From the NCBI GenBank assembly GCA_937928335.1, contig CALFWN010000185.1:1-5790 (forward strand): DNA of 5,790 nucleotides, read 5' to 3'. This stretch comes from an uncultured Litoreibacter sp. Its GTDB lineage: Bacteria > Pseudomonadota > Alphaproteobacteria > Rhodobacterales > Rhodobacteraceae. Position numbers and translations under genes: made by a program. Shown here piece after piece: positions 1-5,663 of this stretch. The notes below the pieces were generated by a model. That model did not search any database. It had not been told where the DNA came from and saw nothing but the letters and a program-made list of their open reading frames with translations. Position 1 is the first letter of the stretch, and every line of letters starts with the position of its first letter.

Positions 1-198
1 TACATAGTCACCGGCCGCACCACAAGTTTTCGCACCACCTCATGGGTGATGGAATACGGCGTCTGGACGGATCAGGGTCTGCAGGCCACGGGCAGCTCGG
101 TGCTGGTGCAGCTGGACGCCGCAACGACTGAAAAGAAGCCCTTGGGCGAAGAGATCATCCGCACCTTCATGACCCGAGACGGCGCCACGAAGGCCTAG
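1..198 (+). CDS. 3' end of a hotdog-fold acyl-CoA thioesterase (partial)
   Basis: Frame 1 is open from the window edge to TAG at 196-198, giving the last 65 residues of a protein. The fragment begins [20 protein letters not shown], continues with an [11 protein letters not shown] strand and ends in a polar [10 protein letters not shown] tail. An alternation of a beta strand carrying S-F-x-x-x-S-W-V and a second strand of the A-x-G-x-x-V-L-V-x-x-D type is what the C-terminal half of YbgC/4-hydroxybenzoyl-CoA thioesterase-like (4HBT) hotdog proteins looks like. These enzymes hydrolyse acyl-CoA thioesters in the cytoplasm. The catalytic N-terminal part lies outside the window, so the substrate cannot be judged. 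The gene converges on pgi, and the two stop codons share a CTAG, leaving no room for a terminator between them. The family call rests on pattern recognition of a short fragment; that it is a real coding end is more certain than the function. Confidence 0.65.
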   Translation, partial: YIVTGRTTSFRTTSWVMEYGVWTDQGLQATGSSVLVQLDAATTEKKPLGEEIIRTFMTRDGATKA

Positions 199-1799
199 CC
201 GCGCAGATATGCCAGCAGCATCCGGGTCGAGCCGTCTTTGGTCGCGTCACTTTCAGTGCCGTCCAGGATGGGAGTCAATGCGTTGGCCAGCTCCTTGCCC
301 AGCTCGACCCCCCATTGGTCAAAGGAGTTGATGCCCAGCATCACGCCCTCCACAAATACGCGGTGCTCGTAGAGGGCTATGATCTGGCCCAGCACGTAAG
401 GCGTAAGCTTGGGGTAGACGAGCGTTGTTGACGGCCGGTTGCCGGGGAAAACCCGGTGGCGGGCCTGACGCTCCAGCTCTGCGCCTACAAGACCTTTGGC
501 AGCCATGATCCTGGTGGCTTCCTCCAGCGAGCGGCCAACCATCAAGGCCTCCGACTGGGCAAGACAATTGGCCACCAGCAGCGCGTGATGATGCGCCAAA
601 CCTTCCTCGTGACCCTCTTTGGCGAGCATGAATTCGCAGGGAATGACCCGCGTGCCTTGATGGATCAGCTGATAGAACGCGTGCTGCCCATTGGTGCCGG
701 GCTCGCCCCAGACGACGGGGCCGGAATGCACCGGCAGATCACTGCCATCCATTGCGACCGACTTGCCGTTGCTCTCCATCTCCAGCTGTTGAAGATAGGC
801 AGGCAGCCGGGACAGACGATTGTCATAGGGCAGCACCGCGCGGGTGGCGTGCCCGCAGCCCTGATTGTGCCAAATACCCACCAGCGCCAGAAGCACCGGC
901 ATGTTCCTGGCCAGCGGCGCCTCTTGGAAATGGCTGTCCATTGACCAGCCGCCATCCAGAAATTTGTCAAACGCCTGCGGGCCGATCGCGATCATCAGAG
1001 ACAGCCCGATTGGCCCCCAGACCGAATAACGCCCGCCAACCCAATCCTCGAACCCGAAGACGCGTGATCCGTCGATGCCGAAAGCGGCGGTCTTTTCTTC
1101 CGCCGTCGAGACAGCGGCGAATTGTGCGCCGGGTTCGCCAACCACTTGCTTCATCCAGTCATGGGCGCTGCGCGCGTTGGTCATGGTCTCGATTGTGGTG
1201 AAGGTCTTGGAGGCCACGATCACCAGCGTCGTGGCCGGGTCGAGCCCGTCAAGCGTGTCCGCCAGATCCGCCCCATCCACGTTTGAGACGAAATGCAGCC
1301 GTGGCCCGTCATGAAATGGCGCAAGCGCCAGCGTGGCCATAGCCGGGCCAAGATCGGAGCCGCCGATGCCAATATTGATCACATCCGTAATCTTGCCGCC
1401 CTGCCCTGTGAAACTGCCATCGCGTATCGACGTCGCAAAAGCGGCCATCTCCGCGCGAATGCGCAGCACCTCGCGAAGGTCTTCGTCAGGCACACCTGCA
1501 GGGCCGCCGTCCATGTTGCGCAACAGCGTATGCAGCACCGCGCGGTCTTCGGTCTCGTTGATGGCTGCGCCGGAAAACATCGCCTCGCGCTTGGTTTCGA
1601 CACCCGCAGCCGCGGCTATTGAAAGAAGAAAATCCAGCGTCTCTGGCGTGATCTGCGTCTTTGAATAATCAAGCAGCATGTCGCCACATGACACAGAGAA
1701 CCCCTGCGCCCGCCGATCATCCTTTGCAAATAAATCCGCAATGACAGGCCGCGTCGCAGCCACGCGTTTCAATTCGTCCCACATCGCCTGTTCCATCAT
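195..1799 (-). CDS. pgi: Glucose-6-phosphate isomerase
   Basis: Cytoplasmic enzyme interconverting glucose-6-phosphate and fructose-6-phosphate. The protein is 534 residues from the chosen start, normal for the large bacterial/eukaryotic PGI type. Visible landmarks (534-aa numbering) are the sugar-phosphate SIS motif [10 protein letters not shown] at about 144-153, signature 1 [12 protein letters not shown] at 252-263, [14 protein letters not shown] with the catalytic-type Glu at about 366, [17 protein letters not shown] at about 403-419 with the ring-opening His, and signature 2 [14 protein letters not shown] at 489-502 with the catalytic Lys at 502. Start choice: the frame can be extended to a TTG at 1808, but nothing like a Shine-Dalgarno precedes that codon. 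The ATG at 1799 overlaps the pgl TGA as ATGA, the same arrangement as at zwf/pgl, so I take 1799; a second ATG follows directly at 1796. It is the last gene of zwf-pgl-pgi, so translation is probably coupled to pgl. No truncation or missing key residue is seen. Confidence 0.97.
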   Translation of the reverse strand: MMEQAMWDELKRVAATRPVIADLFAKDDRRAQGFSVSCGDMLLDYSKTQITPETLDFLLSIAAAAGVETKREAMFSGAAINETEDRAVLHTLLRNMDGGPAGVPDEDLREVLRIRAEMAAFATSIRDGSFTGQGGKITDVINIGIGGSDLGPAMATLALAPFHDGPRLHFVSNVDGADLADTLDGLDPATTLVIVASKTFTTIETMTNARSAHDWMKQVVGEPGAQFAAVSTAEEKTAAFGIDGSRVFGFEDWVGGRYSVWGPIGLSLMIAIGPQAFDKFLDGGWSMDSHFQEAPLARNMPVLLALVGIWHNQGCGHATRAVLPYDNRLSRLPAYLQQLEMESNGKSVAMDGSDLPVHSGPVVWGEPGTNGQHAFYQLIHQGTRVIPCEFMLAKEGHEEGLAHHHALLVANCLAQSEALMVGRSLEEATRIMAAKGLVGAELERQARHRVFPGNRPSTTLVYPKLTPYVLGQIIALYEHRVFVEGVMLGINSFDQWGVELGKELANALTPILDGTESDATKDGSTRMLLAYLRG

Positions 1800-2461
1800 T
1801 CTGCCCAATGCACTGTTGCGTTTGCGAGCACCGTCTTGATCGGGGCTTCATGAGGATCAAGCATGGCCGCCCTCTCCAGAGCTGCGCGTTTCTCCGCACC
1901 GGTGATCAGGATATGCGTGTTCATCGCGCCACTCAATGCGTGGGCCGTCAGGGTCACGCGGGTCTCCTGACCCTCGGGATGAATGGCCATCGCCGGGGCC
2001 TGGGTGCTCAAGGCTTCCTCAAGCTCTGCTGCGCCCGGAAACAGCGAGGCGGTGTGCATATCCGCGCCCATTCCCAAAAGCAGGATCGAGATCGGCAGCT
2101 CGGGCTGCAACATGTCGGATAAATCACCCATCGCAGCCTCAGCCTCCTGGCCGGGCATGAAGAACGGCACGAAGCGCGCGGCAGCGGCGCGGTTGGTCAG
2201 CAGCCGCGATTTGATCAGCCGGGCGTTGGACCGCTCCGAGTTTTCATCCACCCAGCGCTCGTCAGTGGGCATCACATGCACCCGCCACCAATCCAGATCT
2301 GCGGCACAAAGCGTGTCAAAGACCGGACCGGGCGTGGTGCCGCCGGGGACGGCAAAACTGGCAAATTCATGGGTGATCAGGCATTCGCTCAGCTCGCCCG
2401 CCAGATGCTGGGCCAGATCGATCATCAGCATGTCACGGTCGGCATATTCGACGAGTTTCAT
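1796..2461 (-). CDS. pgl: 6-phosphogluconolactonase
   Basis: Hydrolyses 6-phosphoglucono-1,5-lactone, the product of the upstream-encoded Zwf, to 6-phosphogluconate in the cytoplasm. The product is 221 residues, a usual length for the DevB/Pgl (glucosamine-6-phosphate isomerase-like) family. Seen in order: phosphate-binding [10 protein letters not shown] at 36-46, [14 protein letters not shown] at 58-71 with the conserved DER, ENSERSN at 73-79, and [15 protein letters not shown] at 129-143 with the catalytic His at 136. Most textbook members read GxDGHTASLFP; here Met135 replaces that Gly. Start choice: an in-frame ATG lies 18 nt upstream at 2479, but it sits on top of the strong GGAGGG at 2477-2472, which is correctly placed to serve the ATG at 2461. 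That ATG also makes an ATGA overlap with the zwf stop. The gene is the middle cistron between zwf and pgi, with 4-nt overlaps at both ends. Confidence 0.96.
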   Translation of the reverse strand: MKLVEYADRDMLMIDLAQHLAGELSECLITHEFASFAVPGGTTPGPVFDTLCAADLDWWRVHVMPTDERWVDENSERSNARLIKSRLLTNRAAAARFVPFFMPGQEAEAAMGDLSDMLQPELPISILLLGMGADMHTASLFPGAAELEEALSTQAPAMAIHPEGQETRVTLTAHALSGAMNTHILITGAEKRAALERAAMLDPHEAPIKTVLANATVHWAE

Positions 2462-3912
2462 TTGCGGATTTCCCTCCATCTGCGCCCATCACGGTGCAGC
2501 AGCATCAGCGCGTCTTCGGGGCCGGAGCTGCCCGGCTCATAGGGTTGGGGCCTGTCGCCGCGCTTTGTCCAGCCGGCAATGATCGGGTCGGTCCAGGCCC
2601 ATGCGGCCTCCACCTCGTCGCCGCGCATGAACAGCGTCTGGTTGCCCCGGATCACATCCATGATCAGGCGCTCATAAGCATCGGGCACATCTTCGGCCTC
2701 GGGGCCAAGCGCGTCGGCAAATGTCATGTCCAGCGGCACATCCACCAGCCGCATCCCGCCGGGCCCCGGCTCCTTGATGGTGACGCGCAGGTCCATCCCT
2801 TCGTCGGGTTGCAGACGGATGGTCAGCACATTGTCGTGGGAGCCTGCATCCTCCCCGAAGATCGAATGCGGCGTCTGCTTGAAATGGATCACGATCTCGG
2901 AGCTGCGCGCTTTCAGCCGCTTGCCCGTGCGCAGATAGAACGGCGTGCCCTTCCAGCGCCAGTTCGAGATGTCGACCTTCATGGCAATGAAGCTCTCGGT
3001 CTTGGTCTCGGGGTTTTGCGAATGGGCGACATAGCCGTCCACATCCTCGCCCGGCCCGTATTGGCCGCGCACGATGTTATCCGCAGGCACCTCGTCAAGT
3101 GCGCGGATCACTTTCAGCTTCTCATCGCGCACCGCATCAGGGTCAAACCGCGAGGGAGGCTCCATCGCCGTCAGACACAAAAGCTGCATCAGGTGGTTCT
3201 GCACCATGTCCCGCATCGCGCCGGATTTGTCGTAATAGGCCCCGCGCCCATCCACGCTGACGGTCTCCGCCACAGTGATCTGAACATGGTCCACATATTG
3301 CGCGTTCCACAATGGCTCGAACAGCACATTTGCAAAGCGCACCGCCATGAGGTTCTGCACGGTTTCCTTGCCCAGATAATGGTCGATGCGGTAAATCTGG
3401 CCCTCGTCAAAGCTGTCGGCCAAAACCGCGTTCAGCGCCTGCGCGCTTTCGAGATCGCGCCCGAACGGCTTTTCGACCACGATACGGGCGTCCGGGTTGG
3501 CGATTTTATGGGTATGCAGCCGGGTGGCCAAATCCCCAAAGAGCGAGGGGCCTACGGAAAAATAGAAAGCCTGCACCACGTCCTTGCGCACCAGCTTGGC
3601 AAGCGCGTCCCAGCCATCAGTACCTGTCGCATCAACAGTCACATAATGCAGCCGAGTTGCAAATTCCTTGATGGTCTTGGCGTCCTGGCGTTTTTTGGGA
3701 ACGAATTCTTCAATTGCCTTGCTGACCAGTTCCCGGAAATCCTTGTCCTTGAGCGCGCCACGCGCAGCCCCGATCACCCGCGCGTTCTCGGGCATTTGCC
3801 CCGCACAGAAGCGCCGATACAGACCGGGCAAGATCTTGCGGCGGGCCAGGTCACCCGTCCCCCCGAAAATGACCAGATCAAACGGTTCAACCGGGATAAT
3901 TCGAGAAACCAT
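2458..3912 (-). CDS. zwf: Glucose-6-phosphate 1-dehydrogenase
   Basis: Oxidises glucose-6-phosphate to 6-phosphogluconolactone with reduction of NAD(P)+, the entry step to the Entner-Doudoroff and oxidative pentose phosphate routes. The 484-residue length is typical for bacterial G6PD. Features in order: N-terminal Rossmann dinucleotide site VIFGGTGDLARRK at 14-26, EKPFGRDLESA at 147-157, the substrate/active-site signature RIDHYLGKETVQN at 175-187, RDMVQNHLMQLL at 234-245 whose His240 matches the catalytic base position of the Leuconostoc enzyme, FYLRTGKRL at 325-333, and a C-terminal GPEDALMLLHRDGRRW at 464-479. The ATG at 3912 is preceded by GAAGGG at 3929-3924, 11 nt away, a slightly long spacing. 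It is the first gene of the operon, reading away from a divergent radical SAM gene, with a putative promoter and operator just upstream. Its stop overlaps the pgl start (ATGA). NADP versus NAD preference cannot be told from inspection. Confidence 0.98.
   Translation of the reverse strand: MVSRIIPVEPFDLVIFGGTGDLARRKILPGLYRRFCAGQMPENARVIGAARGALKDKDFRELVSKAIEEFVPKKRQDAKTIKEFATRLHYVTVDATGTDGWDALAKLVRKDVVQAFYFSVGPSLFGDLATRLHTHKIANPDARIVVEKPFGRDLESAQALNAVLADSFDEGQIYRIDHYLGKETVQNLMAVRFANVLFEPLWNAQYVDHVQITVAETVSVDGRGAYYDKSGAMRDMVQNHLMQLLCLTAMEPPSRFDPDAVRDEKLKVIRALDEVPADNIVRGQYGPGEDVDGYVAHSQNPETKTESFIAMKVDISNWRWKGTPFYLRTGKRLKARSSEIVIHFKQTPHSIFGEDAGSHDNVLTIRLQPDEGMDLRVTIKEPGPGGMRLVDVPLDMTFADALGPEAEDVPDAYERLIMDVIRGNQTLFMRGDEVEAAWAWTDPIIAGWTKRGDRPQPYEPGSSGPEDALMLLHRDGRRWREIRK
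2472..2477 (-). promoter_or_regulatory. Shine-Dalgarno site of pgl, inside the zwf 3' end
   Basis: GGAGGG on the minus strand lies 10 nt before the ATG at 2461 and inside the last codons of zwf. It decides the pgl start: the alternative in-frame ATG at 2479 overlaps this element and cannot use it. Confidence 0.7.
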
Positions 3913-3953
3913 AGCGACATTTGCCCTTCGTGGCGCGCCATCACTGGCGCAAT

Positions 3954-3965
3954 GTTAGCGGTAAC
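3954..3965. promoter_or_regulatory. Putative LacI-family-type operator upstream of zwf
   Basis: GTTAGCGGTAAC is an imperfect 12-bp palindrome of the form GTTA-NCGN-TAAC with a central CG, one symmetric pair mismatched. Operators of LacI-family sugar regulators in alphaproteobacteria often have this shape (established family pattern). It lies 42-53 nt before the zwf ATG and covers the transcription start predicted from the promoter at 3972-4000, a placement suited to repression. No regulator gene is in the window, so the cognate factor is unknown; this is a candidate from one site only. Confidence 0.42.
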
Positions 3966-3971
3966 GGCTTG

Positions 3972-4000
3972 TCCATAAGTTCCCGTCCCCGCAATGTCTA
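3972..4000 (-). promoter_or_regulatory. Candidate sigma-70 promoter of zwf-pgl-pgi
   Basis: Read on the minus strand: a -35 box TAGACA (4000-3995, 5 of 6 to TTGACA), a 17-nt spacer, and a -10 box TATGGA (3977-3972, 3 of 6 to TATAAT). The predicted start is near 3965, giving a leader of about 50 nt. The -35 and spacer are good and the -10 is weak. Other promoters in this gap cannot be excluded. Confidence 0.4.
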
Positions 4001-4008
4001 GCATGAGA

Positions 4009-4030
4009 GTGATTGAGGGCAAACAATCAC
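4009..4030. repeat. Perfect 7-bp inverted repeat in the divergent intergenic region
   Basis: GTGATTG (4009-4015) and CAATCAC (4024-4030) are exact reverse complements separated by 8 nt (AGGGCAAA). The pair lies just upstream of the candidate zwf -35 box and about 85 nt before the radical SAM start, so it could be a dimeric regulator site serving either or both divergent genes. There is no T-run after either arm, so it does not look like a terminator. The factor is unknown. Confidence 0.4.
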
Positions 4031-4053
4031 AGTCCCGTCACCAGTCATTTAGA

Positions 4054-4074
4054 GCGCTTTCGTTTCGCAAGCGC
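4054..4074 (+). other. Small stem-loop in the leader of the radical SAM gene
   Basis: GCGCTT (4054-4059) pairs with AAGCGC (4069-4074). The inner CG/CG pair around TTT would extend the stem across one mismatch. It ends 40 nt before the start codon. No T-run follows, so an intrinsic terminator is unlikely; it may simply be a chance GC-rich hairpin or part of a 5' leader. Confidence 0.25.
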
Positions 4075-4103
4075 AGGCTTTAAACCCAAACCCAGACCAT
4101 TTC

Positions 4104-4107
4104 GGAG
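4104..4107 (+). promoter_or_regulatory. Shine-Dalgarno site deciding the radical SAM start
   Basis: GGAG is 7 nt before the ATG at 4115, an ideal spacing. The frame stays open upstream to an ATG at 4013, but that would add 34 residues of low-information sequence translated from the zwf regulatory region and has no such site. Confidence 0.65.
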
Positions 4108-4114
4108 CGACCTG

Positions 4115-4984
4115 ATGAAAGACCAATTGCACCCTGCCATTCTGGCAAATCAGGGGAAGTTCCAAGACCCGCTGCTCACCGCAAAAGGTGAAGAGCGTGC
4201 GAGCGTGTCGCTGACCAATCCGCAAACGCTGTGGTTCAACACCGGCACGCTGTGCAATATCGAATGCGCGAACTGCTACATCCTGTCTTCGCCCACCAAT
4301 GACGCGCTGGTCTACCTGACCACGGATGAGGTGCGCAGCTATCTCGACCAGCTTGACGCGCGCAACTGGGGCGTGCGCGAAATCGCGTTCACGGGCGGCG
4401 AGCCCTATATGAACCCCGACATGAACAACATGACCCGCGCGGCCCTTGAGCGCGGCTATGACGTGTTGATCCTGACCAATGCCATGCGGCCCATGATGCG
4501 CAAGATAGTCCGCGCCGGGCTGTCCGAGCTGATCGCCGAGTTCGGGGACAAGATCACCTTCCGTGTGTCGCTCGATCACTGGTCCGAAACCCTGCACGAC
4601 CAGGAGCGCGGCGCGGGGTCGTTTGACAAAACCATCGAGGGGATGATCTGGCTGCGCGACCAAGGCGCCAGACTGGCCGTGGCGGGCCGCTCCATGTGGG
4701 ATGAAACGGAAACCGCTGCGCGGGCGGGTTTTGCCGCGCTCTTTGCGCAGCATAGTTTCAAGATCGACCCGCAAGACCCTGCGATGACAGTCATTTTTCC
4801 CGAAATGGACGCCAATGTCGAAGTGCCGGAAATCACGTCAGCCTGCTGGGGCATCCTCAACAAATCCCCCGACGCCATGATGTGCGCCTCGTCGCGCATG
4901 GTGATCAAGCGCCGCGGCCGTTGCTGTTGTCGGAATCATCCTGCCCGTGGGCCGTGGTCACGAGATAGGCTCCAACAAATCTGA
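4115..4984 (+). CDS. Radical SAM protein, native 3' end lost at a junction near 4918
   Basis: The frame encodes 289 residues, but only about the first 268 look like the native protein. Radical SAM enzymes use a 4Fe-4S cluster to cleave S-adenosylmethionine. The cluster motif is LCNIECANC, with Cys47, Cys51 and Cys54 in CxxxCxxC spacing. It is followed by the SAM-binding AFTGGEPYMNP at 91-101 and the strands DVLILTNA (116-123) and ITFRVSLDHW (147-156), the expected order of the partial TIM barrel. From C244 onward there is ACWGILNK and MMCASSRMVIKRRG (255-268), which resembles the final part of a family common in Rhodobacteraceae. After R267/G268 the text abruptly becomes Arg/Cys-rich and stops at 4982-4984. 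From memory, full-length relatives continue for several dozen residues with more cysteines; I see no such continuation in any frame. The specific reaction is unknown. It is divergent from zwf. The truncated product may be non-functional, or the gene may be intact in the real genome if the join is artificial. Confidence 0.85.
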   Translation: MKDQLHPAILANQGKFQDPLLTAKGEERASVSLTNPQTLWFNTGTLCNIECANCYILSSPTNDALVYLTTDEVRSYLDQLDARNWGVREIAFTGGEPYMNPDMNNMTRAALERGYDVLILTNAMRPMMRKIVRAGLSELIAEFGDKITFRVSLDHWSETLHDQERGAGSFDKTIEGMIWLRDQGARLAVAGRSMWDETETAARAGFAALFAQHSFKIDPQDPAMTVIFPEMDANVEVPEITSACWGILNKSPDAMMCASSRMVIKRRGRCCCRNHPARGPWSRDRLQQI

Positions 4985-4997
4985 AGTGGAAATGTAA
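4905..4997 (+). other. Short open fragment in frame 3 across the junction, possible end of an unrelated gene
   Basis: In the frame one base after the radical SAM frame, an open stretch follows a TGA at 4902-4904 and ends at TAA 4995-4997. It contains a run of small and aliphatic residues (AVAVVVGIILP) and then a polar tail (GRGHEIGSNKSEVEM). This is a believable last membrane helix plus cytoplasmic tail of a transporter-like protein, far more natural than the Arg/Cys-rich reading of the radical SAM frame. AATAAA at 5051-5056, about 54 nt after the stop, would fit a eukaryotic polyadenylation signal. The fragment is only about 30 codons long and could be chance; I do not name a family. Confidence 0.22.
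4911..4918. other. Composition and homology junction, at a GCCGCGGC palindrome
   Basis: The radical SAM protein homology ends here, and high-GC bacterial sequence gives way within about 70 nt to AT-richer, repeat-laden DNA. The switch coincides with the 8-bp palindrome GCCGCGGC, which contains CCGCGG. The exact breakpoint could be a few bases either side (roughly 4910-4920). It is either a genuine rearrangement or insertion, or a chimeric join. Confidence 0.6.
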
Positions 4998-5023
4998 CTA
5001 TTAATAAGATATCGAAACGACAA

Positions 5024-5079
5024 CCGATTCCGATCCGATACCCGATACCCAATAAAAATTCCGCTATTTATCGGATCGG
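5024..5079. repeat. CCGAT repeat cluster with an 11-bp inverted copy
   Basis: CCGAT occurs at 5024, 5030, 5035 and 5042. CCGATCCGATA at 5030-5040 has an exact inverted copy TATCGGATCGG at 5069-5079, leaving a 28-nt loop that contains AATAAA. Clustered short motifs in both orientations are typical of subterminal regions of hAT-like eukaryotic DNA transposons, but this parallel is only suggestive here. Confidence 0.5.
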
Positions 5080-5518
5080 GTCGCCAAACACGATGCTTCC
5101 TCGATACGATAACTGATAATAAGTGACGCACAGCAGCCATGGTACAAGTGCTTGCTGCCGCTGTGTAGAATGGAGCTGTGCAATGGCCACTACACAACTA
5201 CTGCTGTAGTCGAGTGCACCTTTTCTAACCCCTGCCATACCGGTTCACTGTGTTTCCGGACCCCTCCCCTTAGGGATGCTTTCGCCCACGGACCCATGTA
5301 CTACTGTACTTCCTTGAGTTAGTAGACTCCCACGAGTCGCAAGAGTAGCACCCCGTTTCAACCTTTTCAACCCCACAGAGCACAATAACACAATTGTACC
5401 AAGGGTGTGGACTAGTATCGAATATCGTACCGAAAGTTTCGACATATCGTTCGATTGAAAAGAACGAAATTATCAAACCGAAAAAGGTTCCCTATTTCAA
5501 TACTGTTTTCGATCATTT

Positions 5519-5541
5519 CGATAAACGATAACGATACGATA
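5519..5541 (+). repeat. CGATA short direct-repeat block
   Basis: Four CGATA copies at 5519, 5526, 5532 and 5537, with uneven 5-7 nt periods, followed by an A-rich stretch. It is similar in vocabulary to the CCGAT cluster 480 nt to the left and marks the right edge of the CGAT-rich zone. Confidence 0.45.
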
Positions 5542-5562
5542 AAAATATAAAAGAAGCCGAAC

Positions 5563-5577
5563 GCCCCCCAGGGGGGC
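5563..5577. repeat. G/C-run palindrome
   Basis: GCCCCCC and GGGGGGC flank a single A: a perfect 15-bp inverted repeat with homopolymer runs, standing out in otherwise AT-rich DNA. With a one-base loop it would form a cruciform only with some unpairing. Such runs are also places where sequencing or assembly often fails. Confidence 0.6.
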
Positions 5578-5623
5578 AGGTATCACAGCAACAAACTGCA
5601 CCGCAGAACTCGTAAGTTCAGGA

Positions 5624-5637
5624 CTTCCCATGGGAAG
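5624..5637. repeat. 14-bp perfect palindrome related to the terminal minisatellite
   Basis: CTTCCCATGGGAAG equals its own reverse complement. Its core TCCCATGGGA is the same word that the 12-bp repeats beginning at 5664 vary on, so it looks like an outlying repeat copy separated by about 26 nt of unrelated sequence. Confidence 0.55.
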
Positions 5638-5663
5638 CCCGACACCGTACTATAAATTTAGGG

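Larger units (their letters stand above)
4998..5663. other. Foreign-looking non-coding stretch with no recognisable gene
   Basis: About 670 nt with markedly lower GC than the left side and no bacterial gene that I recognise. The open frames present are at most about 80 codons, lack recognisable motifs and lack good ribosome sites. The outer parts (about 5010-5115 and 5415-5545) are dense in CGAT/ATCG words. They enclose a roughly 300-nt mixed core (about 5116-5414) in which I see only minor small inverted repeats. This layout recalls a short non-autonomous DNA transposon or eukaryotic intergenic DNA, but no transposase, clear terminal repeats or target duplication can be shown. Confidence 0.5.

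Noticed and set aside
456..1668. Several plus-strand open frames of 80-160 codons inside pgi
   Set aside because: All lie opposite conserved pgi motifs and have Arg/Pro/Cys-biased shadow composition.
2494..3978. A plus-strand open frame of 494 codons antisense to zwf, longer than zwf itself
   Set aside because: It is His/Arg/Gln-rich with no recognisable domain, exactly overlies a fully conserved G6PD gene, and is the kind of shadow frame that high third-position GC produces.
4013..4114. N-terminal extension of the radical SAM protein to an ATG at 4013
   Set aside because: No ribosome site, translation would run through the inverted repeat and leader, and GGAG is perfectly spaced for the ATG at 4115.
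4049..4774. A minus-strand open frame of 241 codons antisense to the radical SAM gene
   Set aside because: It overlaps a gene with clear catalytic motifs, has no motif of its own, and runs into the divergent regulatory region.
4958..5476. Three minus-strand open frames of 66-79 codons in the right-hand region
   Set aside because: No recognisable motif, no good ribosome site, and they overlap repeat-rich non-coding DNA.
5563..5577. Intrinsic transcription terminator at the C6-A-G6 palindrome
   Set aside because: No T-run follows on either strand at the right distance, the loop would be a single base, and there is no gene upstream to terminate.
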